From assembly GCA_010015805.1 (NCBI GenBank), contig ML978136.1, forward strand, positions 248,001-312,000: a stretch of 64,000 bases of DNA, in the 5' to 3' direction. Under the pieces are notes generated by a model. It searched no databases and was not told where the DNA came from. It saw only the letters and a list, made by a program, of their open reading frames with translations. Position 1 is the first letter of the stretch. Each line of letters opens with the position of its first letter. This document shows positions 11,291-21,917 of this stretch, piece by piece. The translations under genes were made by a program, and so were the position numbers. Source of the DNA: Rhizodiscina lignyota (Eukaryota > Ascomycota > Dothideomycetes > Aulographales > Rhizodiscinaceae).

Positions 11291-13435
11291 ATGGCCCAAT
11301 ATCCAGACTATGAAGGTCTCCAACTCCACCCCGAGGACGACGGACTGCAAGTCTCTCCATCAGACGGCCCTGAACGCGTACCACTGGAAGAGCCAGGGGA
11401 GAATGGCAAAGAAGTTGCGCGCGACGACGAGAAATTGGCCATTGGCACCGACGACCAGAGCCCAAAGTCGACAAAATATTTCCTTGGTCTCCGGCCACAA
11501 TCATTCTGGATCACGTTCATCATCATTCTTGTTGTTATTTGTGCTGCAATCGGTGCAGCTGTTGGAGCAACCTCGAGAGTGCGTCTCATATTACATGTGA
11601 TCATTGCTGCCCTTGCTCACAGCAGTATGCTACAGACACGCAGCAGCAGTGCTCCACTGCCGCCGAAGCCCTCCTCATTGCAGCCCAGGCCTGCTTCTCC
11701 GACATGCACACACGGCCCAGGGACGAGGAACTGCTGGAGCGACGGTTTCGACATCGACACAGACACGTACGAGAAATGGCCCACCACGGGGAAGGTGGTT
11801 CGATACGAGCTTGAGATTACCCAGAAGACAATGCAACCCGACGGTCTTTTAGCAGACATGTTAGTAGTCAACGGTCAGTACCCTGGACCGACAGTATACG
11901 CTGATTGGGGCGATACATTGTCCATCACGGCGACAAACTCCCTCCCGGAGAATGGCACCGGCCTTCACTGGCATGGCATACGACAATTCCACACCAATCA
12001 GATGGATGGCGTGCCAGGTGTTACAGAATGCCCCATTGTTCCGGGTGCCAGCAGGACTTACACATTTGTTGCAACGCAGCATGGCACTTCATGGTATCAC
12101 AGCCATTATTCGACTCAATATGGAGATGGACTTGCCGGGCCCCTTGTCATAAACGGTTTGTCTGGCGGATAGAGAGGTGGGGTGTACTTACCGCTAACGT
12201 TTCAAGGCCCATCAACAGCGGATTATGACATTGACTTGGGCGTCTTGCCAGTCACAGACTGGATCGACGGCGCTCCTCCAGGCCCCATCTACACAGATCC
12301 GGACCATAATCAATGGGCTTTGGACAGGCGCCCTGTCGCCAGTAACTTTTTGATCAATGGCTCCATGCTATGGTGGTTTAATGATACCGTTGGCCAATAC
12401 GCAGTAACGACGCTCACACCGGGAAAGAAACACCTTCTCCGACTTGTAAATACTAGTGCAGCTTCATGGCTGCACGTGTCCCTGGATAGCCACTCTTTCC
12501 TTGTCGTTTCTGCCGACTTTACGCCAGTAAAGCCATTCTCAACCAAATCCTTGTCAATGGCCATTGGCCAGAGGTATAATGTCGTCATTGAAGCAAATCA
12601 AACTACTGGAAGCTACTGGTTTCGTGTCGGGAGCGGCAATGGCGGTTGGGCAGATGTTTGTGATGAAGCCAATATCAATGAAAATCGAACAAAAAGCATC
12701 TTTAGGTACCATGGAGCTCAAGCAGGAGATCCGAAGAGTACTCCAAGCATCCTACCGATAGGCTGCTATGATGAGATGTCGCTCGAGCCGTACGTCAGCG
12801 CGAACGTCCCCCCTTCGCGCCCTTCCACGATAGCTATAGCCTATGTCCCACCAAAGGTACACAACACTTCGAAGGTAGACAGCAATGAGATTCCTGGCCT
12901 ATGGACAATAAACAAGACGGCAATCAAAGTTGACTGGGCAGTCCCCAGCCTGCAACAAATTGCATCGAATGATCTGAGGCCCTTCAGGAACGCATCTCTC
13001 AATACGACCTCGCCAAATGAGTGGGTGTATTGGCATTTCACGAAAACTGGGCCCGCAACCGATGTGGCCCATTCTATGCACCTGCACGGTCACGACATGT
13101 ATATTCTAGGCTCTGGTACGAATTTTGAGCAGGATGCCCATAAGCTTAATTTTACAAACCCCATGCGCCGCGATACAGCCGCAATCCCAGGAGGCGATAC
13201 TGGCTACTTGGTTGTTGCATTTCGCGCGGATAACCCTGGCATATGGCTAATGAACGACCAGAATCTCTTTCTCATGGCTGCGGGGTTGGGCTTTCTGTTC
13301 GTTGACAATTCGAGTGACATCATCGGCACTCTTGGGGATCTCGGTGACCTGAAAGCCGACTGTAAAAACTGGACTGCCTCTGGCCCTGTGTATCCGGGAG
13401 CCAATGCAGCAGTACCACTCGATTCAGGCCTTTGA
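11291..13435 (+). CDS. Laccase-like multicopper oxidase, membrane-anchored, fourth copper motif degenerate
   Basis: Three cupredoxin domains. Exons are 11291-11578, 11636-12155 and 12207-13435, 678 residues. The first intron is 57 bp and in frame, so it could be read through; the second (51 bp) is needed to restore GPLVINGPSTADYD. The N-terminus is a polar cytosolic tail of about 65 residues and then one hydrophobic segment (FWITFIIILVVICAAIGAAV, about 70-90), which makes a type II signal-anchor instead of a cleaved signal. Copper motifs 1-3 are intact: HWHG (H207, H209), WYHSH (H251, H253), HSMHLHGH (H558-H565). Motif 4, normally HCHIAxH after NPGxWLM, reads NDQNLFL (619-625): both type 3 His, the type 1 Cys and the type 1 His are gone while the flanks (FRADNPGIWLM, GLGFLFVD) stay conserved. 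Oxidase activity is therefore doubtful. No alternative frame supplies the motif. Confidence 0.88.
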
Positions 13436-13717
13436 ATTACACGCCCGGACTATTGCCTGCTGCTTTCTTCTGCGTAGCGGAAGCCCTATTCAAATCAACT
13501 CAGCCTTGATAGCGCCATCAATGATTCGCCGACAAAGGAGGATCGGGGTCTCACAGTATCGCTTGCTGTCAGATGCAGGTGATTGAGCTTTGTCACTTGG
13601 CTTCAGTCGCAATTGGATAGGATATCCTAGGCATTCAATTATCGCTCAGCTTTTCACACCCATGACAAGAGATACCTCCACAATGCATAATGAATTTCAA
13701 TTTCATGTAATGCTATC

Positions 13718-14634
13718 TCAGCTCTTCAACGCTCCACCAATCTGTCTCTCTACATCCGTCGCCACCATCACCGACTCCATCTGCTTATCACAATAATCAT
13801 GTTGTTTCCTGAAATAATGGTTCTTCCCATTCACCTCTACCGCGAGCCCATAGCCCTTACCGGCCTCCACCTTCGTCCCATACGCATCGGTCATATCCTT
13901 CCCGTCAACGAGCATCAGCACCGACTCCACAATCTTCTCCACAGGCGTAAAATATTCCTCGGGGAAATTTGCCCAGCCTTGTGCATCTAGCAGGTTCGTG
14001 CGCACGGTGCCAGGGCAGATACAGTTCACTCTAATACCATCGTGCAGGAAGTAGTACTTCGCAATACTACGCATCAAACCAACGACACCAAACTTAGACG
14101 CGGAATACACAGGGCTGAATGGCGAAGGATACAGGCCACCACAACTCGCCGTCTGCACGATGATGGAATCAACGCCTTTCGGGTTCTTCTTCATGTAGTG
14201 GTTCGCAAGGTACGTCTGCCACACCACGCTCGTGAGGTTGACATCCAGCGTCAGCGTGAACGGCGCCGGCGGCGGGTCTTGTTCGTCTGCGGTGTCGTAG
14301 AACGACCTCCTCTCTACGATCCCGGCGTTCGCGAAGACGAAGTCGAGCTGTCCTTCGGCCTTGAAGATCTTGTCGAACGTCTGCGCGAGCGAGTCGTAGT
14401 TTGTGCAGTCGACTTTGTGGAAGTGTGCGTTCTTGCCGATTGATGACTCTGCCTTCGCGCCGGCGTCTGTGTTTAGGTCCAGCAGGTGGATGTGCCAATT
14501 ACCGCGCTTCCCCAAGGCTTGGGCAACGGCGAGTCCCATGCCGCTGGCTGTATAGAGCGTCAGTGGTTACATAATTTGGGGATGTTGAGAGGAGACGGCG
14601 TACCTCCGCCTGTGATGAGTGCTACGGGAGGCAT
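13718..14634 (-). CDS. Short-chain dehydrogenase/reductase (classical SDR)
   Basis: NAD(P)-dependent oxidoreductase of 286 residues in two exons. The first (14604-14634) codes for MPPVALITGG; after a 56-bp intron, 13718-14547 follows. The join gives TGGASGMG, the Rossmann TGxxxGxG loop. Later landmarks are DLNTDAG (an acidic residue after beta-2, which favours NAD over NADP), FANAG, the catalytic Ser in QTASCGG, YSASK with catalytic Tyr and Lys, and CPGTVRTNL. The nearest family is the 15-hydroxyprostaglandin dehydrogenase-like SDRs, which oxidise secondary alcohols. It diverges from the aldehyde dehydrogenase gene across a shared 0.7-kb promoter, so the two may be co-regulated. The substrate is unknown. 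Confidence 0.9.
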
Positions 14635-15333
14635 GATTGCTGAATTGAAGATCTTTCTCACAAATTCTTTACTCTTTGCTTGTGTACGATAAGGACTGAC
14701 GATGGATAAAAGAAGTAACAGACCACGAAGTGAATTGGAAGAAACCGATGAACGATGAGAGATGTACAGCTCTCAGCCATCCTTGGACACCTCCATTATG
14801 GTACCGCCTTTGCCGGTCCTCGTCACAATTCTACTCCCCAACTTACTCGACGCGTTTTCCGGACGCGTCCCACTGGGCATTCAGCTCAAGCTCCAGCGCT
14901 AATGATGATCCTGCGTGACAATGCATGGTGGGCAGTGGAGGGGTCCAGCCGTCGTCCGCGAATGGAAAAGGCGCCTTTGCGGGGTCCGTCTTCCGCAGCA
15001 ACCTCGCCCTTCGCTCACCACGACACTGGAAAAGCAGAGCCGCGACCTCGAAGTTCCACGCCGTCGCCCCGCCTATGCGCACCGTCGTGCGAGTCGTTGA
15101 GCGATGGGTTTGCGGAGATACTCATGTATGTCCGAATCATGTTCTGTGACGTTTCTGCCACGGCGGCCGAGAAAAGTCGGAGAGAAGGGAAGTGACTTTC
15201 GAACTGTTTCGGCTTTACCTCTCTTCAGTCCTTTCCACATTCTAGTTATCCTCAAGAGTTTCCCTGAACACGTTTCTATTCCGAGTGTAACTCTCTTCGT
15301 ACATTCTCTTGACTCTCGACTGCCTCGCCCACA
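14635..15333. promoter_or_regulatory. Divergent promoter between SDR and aldehyde dehydrogenase
   Basis: Holds TTCCGCAGC at 14991-14999, a copy of the TCCGCA motif seen upstream of other metabolic genes here, and a CT-rich leader before ATG 15334. No gene seen. Confidence 0.5.
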
Positions 15334-16923
15334 ATGGCGTTCAGCTTCTCAAAGTCCAACCTCCCCAAGCAGCTGTTCATCAACAACGAATTCGTCGCCT
15401 CGAAGCATGACAAGAAGCTGAAGCTTTACAATCCCGCTGATGGCTCTCTCGTCGCCGATGACGTCGCCCTTGCTGGCGAGCAGGACGTCGATGCCGCAGT
15501 CGCAGCGGCGGAGAAGGCCTTCCCAGCTTGGAGAGCTATAAGCTCCGGCGAACGACGCTCCATTATGAACAAGTTCGCACAACTGATTGAGGACAACACA
15601 GTTGCATTGTCGGAGCTCACGAGAATCACTCTTGGCGCTCCGTACGTGAGCTTCGGCAAGTTCGAGGCGGGCCTGGCCGCAGAGGCGAGTAAAGTGGAAT
15701 TGTTTAAAGGAGCAAGAAGCTAATACAGGAGCACACAGGCATTCAGATACAATGCCGGCTGGATCGACAAGTTCGGCGGCGAGTCCTGGCCCCAAGAAGA
15801 CGGCTTCATGAAAATCGTGCGCAACGAGCCCCTCGGCGTCACCGCAGGCATCGTGCCCTGGAACGGTCCTCTCGGCACCATCGGCCTCAAGGCTGGCCCG
15901 GCTCTCGCAACTGGCAACTGCTTCATCCTCAAGCCGTCCGAGAAGACGCCATTCGCCTCCCTCGCGCTCGGCCCGCTGATCAAGGAGGCTGGCTTCCCAC
16001 CGGGCGTCTTCCAGGTGCTTAGCGGCGATGGCACAACCGGAGCGTTGCTCGCGAGCCATATGAGGGTTCGCAAGGTCAGCTTCACGGGCTCGATCGCGAC
16101 GGGAAAGAAGATCCAGGAGATGGCGGCGAAGAGCAACCTCAAGCGCGTGACGCTCGAGCTGGGCGGGAAGAGTCCCGCGGTCGTGTTCGACGACTGCAAC
16201 CTCGACAACGCGGTGACGTGGACGGCGAATGCGATCACCGCGAATACGGGACAGGTGTGCTTTGCCGCGAGCAGAGTGTACGTGCAAGAGGGGATCTACG
16301 ACAAGTTCATTGAGGGGTACAAGAAGGCGATGGAGGACAAGAAGAAGGATATCGGGGATCCGGGCAAGGCAGAGACGCTGATTGGACCTCTGGTCGACGA
16401 GGCACAGTTCAAGCGCGTCTCTGGATTTATTGAGCGAGGTCAGAATGGCCAGGGCAAGTTGCTCACGGGTGGACAGAGGATCGGGGACAAGGTAGGCTGC
16501 ATGACACCATCTCTCCACTTTCGTCCTGCTTGAGTCAAAATATTGATACTCGACTCACAGGGCTTCTTCATCGAACCCACCGTCTTCACCGACGTCGACC
16601 CCACCTCGGAAATCCACACGCAAGAGATCTTCGGCCCCGTCTCCGTCGTCCGCTCGTTTAAGACGGAGGAGGAGATCATGGAGTTGTCGAACAACACCAA
16701 CTTTGGCCTGATGGCCGGCGTCTTCACGCAGGACATCAACAAGGCGATGCGCGTCGCGAGCAACTTCGACAGCGGCATGGTCGGCATCAACTGCGTGAGC
16801 TTGATGTTCATGATGACTCCGTTCGGCGGCAGCAAGGAGAGTGGGCTGGGACGGGAGTGCGGCATTGCGGCGCTGAGGGCGTACACGGATCCGAAGACTA
16901 TTATGGTGAATTTGACGTATTAG
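15334..16923 (+). CDS. NAD(P)-dependent aldehyde dehydrogenase
   Basis: Oxidises an aldehyde to its acid; 488 residues, the usual length. Exons are 15334-15684, 15739-16491 and 16561-16923. Landmarks are PWNGP, KPSEKTPF, FTGSIATGKKI for cofactor binding, the general base E257 in LELGGKSP, the nucleophile C291 in GQVCFAASR, and EIFGPVSVV. The first intron ends in CACAG and must join GLAAE to AFRYNAGW. No in-frame GT donor gives a family-like join, whereas a GC donor (GCGAGT at 15685) gives it exactly. A weak GTGGAA donor two codons further on would add Ser-Lys. The second intron is a standard GTAGGC...ACAG. The protein has no targeting peptide, so it is probably cytosolic. It lies head to head with the SDR. 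Confidence 0.93.
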
Positions 16924-17038
16924 GTACTGGAGTTGTAGCTTTTGAATTTGCAATTCAAATAGCATTGGAATGAGAATATATAGCATCTAGGAGCCATTTC
17001 GAGGAGTCTATTCTCGTGTGTATTCCCATTCTACTTCT

Positions 17039-18330
17039 TCAATGTGCAGGAGGAATCAACTTCCCCTGCCTCATCCGATCGAACACCACGCCCCACGCCT
17101 CCATCACACTCCTCTCCTCCTCAAATCCCGTGCTGTACGTCTTCGTCATGTCGTACTGTCTGTCGAAATCGAACTGCGTAAGCAAGAAATACTCGAAGCC
17201 CTTGAACGTCAGATCGCTGTCCGCAACGCCCTTCTTCAGCCCATACTTGCTCTCCAGCTTGTACCAGGTGTCGACGTGATCGCTGATGTATTTCCGCACT
17301 TCGATTGGATCACCTTGCTTCGGGGGAGGCGTGCCCTCGAGACCAAAGTATGCACATAGTTGCGGCCATTTGGAGGACCAGGTCTCGGGTTGCTTTGCGT
17401 CGGCGACGTTGAAGCCTTCGCCTTTGTGTGCAGGCGCGAGAGTTAGCGAGAGGTGGATTGTTTGGCGGGCGATCATGTCGGAGGAGGAGTCGTTTGACTT
17501 GTTGACCCACGATTTTGCCGTGCCCTGAGAATTGTTCAGTGTATATCCCAAGAAGATGCATCAGTCAGCCGTACCGGAAACGGGCATTGTGCTCCCTTGC
17601 CCTCGACTGCTCGATACAGTGCTAAGAATATTCCAAGCACCGTCCCAAGGGAATAGAAATTTTGGTTCGGGACGAATCCGATGATGATGTCTGGCCGTGT
17701 GTCGCACCAGTTCCACTTCTTGTCCTTTGCATACTCCGTAACCCAGTCCAACTGCGGATGGTAGAACAGCAGGTCGTGATATGGTTGCTTCAGGCGAGGG
17801 AAGCTCTCCTTCAACGGCACATGGATATAATCCGTAGGATGGTCCTCTAGCAGATGACAACCATACATCTTCGCGCCAGTCTGCAGCACCACGAATTCCA
17901 ATGCCGGGCTAAGATGGTCCATGGCTATCGTCGAGCGCCTGAACATGTCCACGGCATCCAGCAACTCGGCGTGGAGATCCTTCTGCGCTTTGTACGCGAG
18001 ATAGTAGACATGCGTGACTTTCTCCACTTCTTCAACTTTGGATTTGATTTCAGCCTCCAGCTCTTCCTGTGTGCCTTTAAGCAAGTCTATTCCAGAGACG
18101 ATGTTGAGACGAGGGTCGGTCGGCCATAGCGAGTCTTCTTGCTTTAGTGGCCGATTCGTGAGAGCGTGCACTTTGGTCCAGATGCCCTTCTTCGGGTAGT
18201 CGTTTAGCATTTCGTTCACAAAAGACCATCCTGATGTGACTCAGCGTCCTGGTTTAACAACTTGAACGGATGGAATGTTACCGGACACGCCAGACGCGCC
18301 GAAGATCAGTGCAGCCTTCCCGCCACCCAT
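17039..18330 (-). CDS. PRISE-type enone reductase (progesterone 5-beta-reductase/iridoid-synthase-like SDR), copy 1
   Basis: Extended SDR of the PRISE group, which reduces the C=C bond of 1,4-enones with NADPH. Exons are 18282-18330, 17575-18230 and 17039-17524, 396 residues. The first join gives the cofactor loop FGASGVSGW. The two catalytic residues known from plant enzymes are present: Lys in TGAKMYG (K137) and Tyr in LLFYHPQLDW (Y173). Then come RPDIIIGFVP and, at the C-terminal end, FDFDRQYDMTKT, typical of fungal members. A paralogue lies at 21918-23253 with the same domain order and a different intron pattern. The stop is only about 115 bp from the stop of the convergent aldehyde dehydrogenase gene. 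Confidence 0.9.
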
Positions 18331-18972
18331 TCTGGTTATCGTGGAATAACCTTTATAGACACGTCTAGAAAAAAGAGAGAGAGAACCAATTGATCAGAAA
18401 ATGAAGGGAATTGAAGAAAGTTCGGATACGCGTCAACGACTTGGAACGCTTCAATTACGGAGCAGGCGCGTCTCTGACCTGCGGAGAAGCCACGCACACT
18501 TCCGCAAGGCACGCGCATCGGGGTCATGTTGATCGATCCGTGATGCCGTCACTTACCTTAGCTTCCGCATGTACAATGGGTACGTCCTGGAGTAAGATGC
18601 GGGTTTGCTCTGCCGTTCACGAGATGGAGAGATGGATGGAGCCCCGAGCTGCCCCCACATCACATGGGGGATGTCCTTATCCGTCATTGTGACGAGTCAG
18701 GATAACATCTCCTTTGAAGGAGCATGAATCATTAGAAGGATGGGATCCATAGTTATGAAAGAGTGAGGAACATCGCAGTCTGAGACTTTCAGAGCTGACC
18801 ACCAAGAATTCCATTATCGATTTGCACAAGCTTTGGTAGATTCGAAGGCCTAGGGAATCGTATGCATTCAGGGGTCTAAAACCAGGTCGCTTAATCAACG
18901 TCTTGAGCGTTATGAAAATTGCATGCCTAAGGTATAGGCCTTGTAACACAGCATCATACAATCAGATGCACC
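18331..18972. promoter_or_regulatory. Promoter of PRISE copy 1 and 3' flank of the acyl-CoA dehydrogenase
   Basis: An inverted pair TGCGGA (18480-18485) and TCCGCA (18501-18506) lies 150-176 bp upstream of ATG 18330. The rest is featureless. Confidence 0.45.
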
Positions 18973-20365
18973 TCAAAATGTCTCAAACTCAATTCCCCAC
19001 TTCTCGCATAGCTCCTTTCTTCTAGTTTCGTACCCGTCAAACCTTGCCTTGAACGCCGGGGCAGTCTTCAGTTGATCTCTTCCAACCTGATGTCTATGCG
19101 CAGCATCCGGCCCATCAGCGACTCTGACAAATCTTGCATATGTCCACATCTCTGGCAGTACCGTATGCTGCGTCAGTCCTTGTCCTCCATACATTTGCAT
19201 GCATTCGTCGATGATTCTAACCGCCATGTTCGGAATCAGAATCTTGCTCTGAGCAATGGCATATTTCCCAGCCTTGTTGCCCTGCGTGTCCATCACATCT
19301 GCAGCGTTAAGAACCACCAGCCTCATGGCATCAAGCTCGAGCCGCATTTGGGCTAGACGCTCAATGTTGCTGTCGAACTCGCCGATCAGCTTACCGCGTG
19401 GCTTCTTGCGGGGATCGATGGCGCGGATGAGAGCCAGCTCGTACGCACGCTCCGTTTGGCCTATCAAACGCATACAGTGGTGGATTCGGCCAGGGCCGAG
19501 ACGACCTTGTGCGATTTCGAACGCACGCCCGGGTCCAAGGATGATATTCTCAACGGGGACGCGTACATTCTCATAGACGTACTCGCCATGGCCTTCGGGG
19601 GCATGATCGTAGCCCATGATGGTGAGGTTGCGCTTCATCTTCAAACCGGGAGTTTTAGACGGGACAATCAGTGTAGTGTGCCTTCTCCAGCGGTTTGGGT
19701 TCGTGGGGTCGGAGCAGCCCATCAGTATGTAGATGCCCATTTCATCGTTCCATTGTGCATTGCCGTAGAGTTTTCGGCCGTTGATAACGACAGTATCGCC
19801 TTCTATCTTCATGCTGATGCCGATTTGGGTAGCGTCTGAAGAGGCAACATCGGGCTCAGTCATTGAATATGCGGACGCCATGGAACCCTCCATGAGAGGC
19901 TTTAACCATTTCTCTTTCTGTTCCGGAGTGCAGTATTTTGCAAGCAGCTCAATGTTGCCTGTTTCGGGGGCGTGGCAATTCATAGTCTATGAAGTTGTGA
20001 GCTTCAGCAGTCGCATCCAAGTTAAGAGAGCATACTTGTGCTGCCCAATAACACCGTCCCATTATCTCTGCACAACATGAATACTCCAAGTTCGTAAGAC
20101 CAGGGCTTTCTTCGAAGTGATCTGGCAAGAAGAGGTTGAAAAGACCCGCAGATTTCGCCTTCTTCCTCAGTTCATGCATAACTGCCGGCGTCTTCCAATG
20201 GTCTTTGGCAACTTGTGCCTTGTACACGGCTTCTGCTGGTATACATTCTGTCTCAATCCAGTCATAGACTTTTTGAATGATATCGATTGCCTGCGGTCTC
20301 AATTTCGCTTTCACCCAAGAGGGGATGCGATTGAATGCTGGGTTGTCTTCCATTGAGACGGTCAT
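18973..20365 (-). CDS. Acyl-CoA dehydrogenase, ACAD10/ACAD11-like
   Basis: FAD enzyme of 447 residues in two exons, 20036-20365 and 18973-19986, joined as WAAQ-TMNCHAPETGN. N-terminal helical domain (PSWVKAKLRPQAIDI, then FNLFLPDHFEE), beta domain with AYSMTEPDVASSDATQI, and C-terminal helical domain with GRAFEIAQGRLGPGRIHHCM and MYGGQGLTQHTVLPEMWTYAR. The ending RVADGPDAAHRHQVGRDQLK is the ACAD10/11 signature. In animals this domain is fused behind an APH kinase domain; here the kinase is a separate gene at 23832. Animal ACAD10/11 handle 4-hydroxyacyl-CoA, phosphorylated by the kinase part. No peroxisomal SKL is seen; the protein ends in FETF. Confidence 0.92.
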
Positions 20366-20739
20366 TATGGTAGTTGAAACGATTGGAGAAGAGGGGCGAT
20401 TCAGAGGTGCAGTAAGAAAACTGAAAATATTCCTTACAATTTTGAGATGAAGTCAAATTCTCTAGGAGCTCGGCATTTACCACGACAGCCGCACAAAGGT
20501 CTAGCCAGACGCGCACCACATGTCCGAGGTGGAGGTCGTGTTGGAGACGCGGCGCGGCGGCGGGGAGCGCGACTGGGGAAGATGATTTCCGGCGCTGGCC
20601 TCCGTGCTAACAATTACACAGTACCAAACGTCGTACAGAGCCCTCCACTCTTCGGCCAAGGCTAGGAACGTCATGGCAGTCGTATATGTGTCCTGTGGGT
20701 GCATGGTCGACCGCATTCGTCAGTTTGAAGCCATTGAAA
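20366..20739. promoter_or_regulatory. Divergent promoter between acyl-CoA dehydrogenase and alpha/beta hydrolase
   Basis: 374 bp shared by two genes. A GC-rich core (GGCGCGGCGGCGGGG, around 20550) sits within AT-richer flanks. The TCCGCA motif is absent; nearest look-alikes are TCCGAGG and TCCGTG. Confidence 0.5.
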
Positions 20740-21807
20740 ATGGGTGACGAAGTTTTTGCGCAGCCATGGCTGGAGGTTGGTTCCGTATGAATCTCTTCTC
20801 ACGAACAAATTACTGACGTGTGAGAAGTTTGAAAAGGAGCTAGGATTCCGTCCTCTCCTTCATGGTCCTCTCGACAATGTCTTTGCAGGATGGGAGAAGC
20901 TCGGCGGAGCGCTCGTGTCCAAGTTCGAGTTCCCAGCCCCTGACGATTCGATACAAACCGAAGATCGGACAATAGATGATGGCCTCAAAGTACGGATCTA
21001 CACACCAAAGGACCACTCTGGAAATAAGCCTTTCTGCTTCTATACTCATGGAGGAGGATATGCTATGGGAGACTTAAATATGGACGATGGTGGATGCCGT
21101 GTCCTGGCGAGTGCAGGCATAATTGTCGTATCTATCGACTACCGCCTCGCACCGCAGCATAAGTTTCCAGTTGCTTTGGATGACTCTATGACCGGCCTGC
21201 ACTGGGCGTTTAAGAATGCCCAAAGCCTTGGTGCTTCACCGGAGAAGGCTATCATCGCAGGAGCGTCAGCAGGTGGTCAACTGGCGCTGGGTGTTGCTCT
21301 ACGGCTGATCGACGAAGGGAAAGGCGATCTGTTAGCCGGAGTCATCGCACAAGTACCGATCACCCTACACCCGGATGCTGTGCCTGAATCTTTGAAAGCC
21401 AAGTTTACTAGCTACGATGAACATGCGGAGCATACTGTCAACACCAAGAACGCGATGGCGGCCTTCAACGGTGCATACGACCCACCACCAACGCATAAGT
21501 ACTTTTCGGTGTTGTTGCACGACAAGATAGACGAGATGCCGAAGACATATATTACGTGTGCCGGTGCGGACACGCTGAGAGATGATGCTCGGGCGTTTAG
21601 AGATGCACTGAAACAGAAAGGGTGAGCCAAAGCTACAAATTTGTGTTTAAATTTCATTTTGCTAACGGGTTTAGTGTCCCATACAAGTACGACGAATATC
21701 CGGGCTACCCTCATTACTTCTGGACATTCCCTGCCCAATCATTAAAGGCACCAGCAGCCGAGTACAATAAGAATTTAGTAGATGCGGTGAAGTGGATACT
21801 TTCATGA
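20740..21807 (+). CDS. Alpha/beta hydrolase of the hormone-sensitive-lipase family (esterase or lactonase)
   Basis: Three exons, 20740-20775, 20825-21621 and 21675-21807, give 321 residues. The short first exon (MGDEVFAQPWLE) uses a GTTGGT donor and joins to KFEKELGFRPLLHGPL; without it the frame has no ATG. The oxyanion loop HGGG is at 87-90. The nucleophile is S160 in GASAGG (the HSL family usually has GDSAGG), the acid D261 in CAGADTLRDD, and the base H291 in YPGYPHYFW, so the triad is complete. These enzymes cleave carboxyl esters and sometimes lactones. It sits inside the ACAD/APH cluster, divergent from the dehydrogenase and tail to tail (110 bp) with PRISE copy 2. A role in opening a lactone or ester substrate fits the context but is inference. 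Confidence 0.9.
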
Positions 21808-21917
21808 TACTCCGTAGATTACGAACTATGAATGAACTTTCGAAACGAGCCTTGATCATTACTCGAAATTTGACTAAACAATGCAATGCACACAGACGCC
21901 CACCTTGCATACCTCAT

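Noticed and set aside
13241-13270. A frameshift as the cause of the missing laccase motif 4
   Set aside because: Neither other frame encodes HCH, and the downstream sequence stays in frame, so the replacement is by substitution.
15690-15738. GTAAAG as donor of the first ALDH intron
   Set aside because: Out of phase with every nearby acceptor that would keep FRYNAGW.
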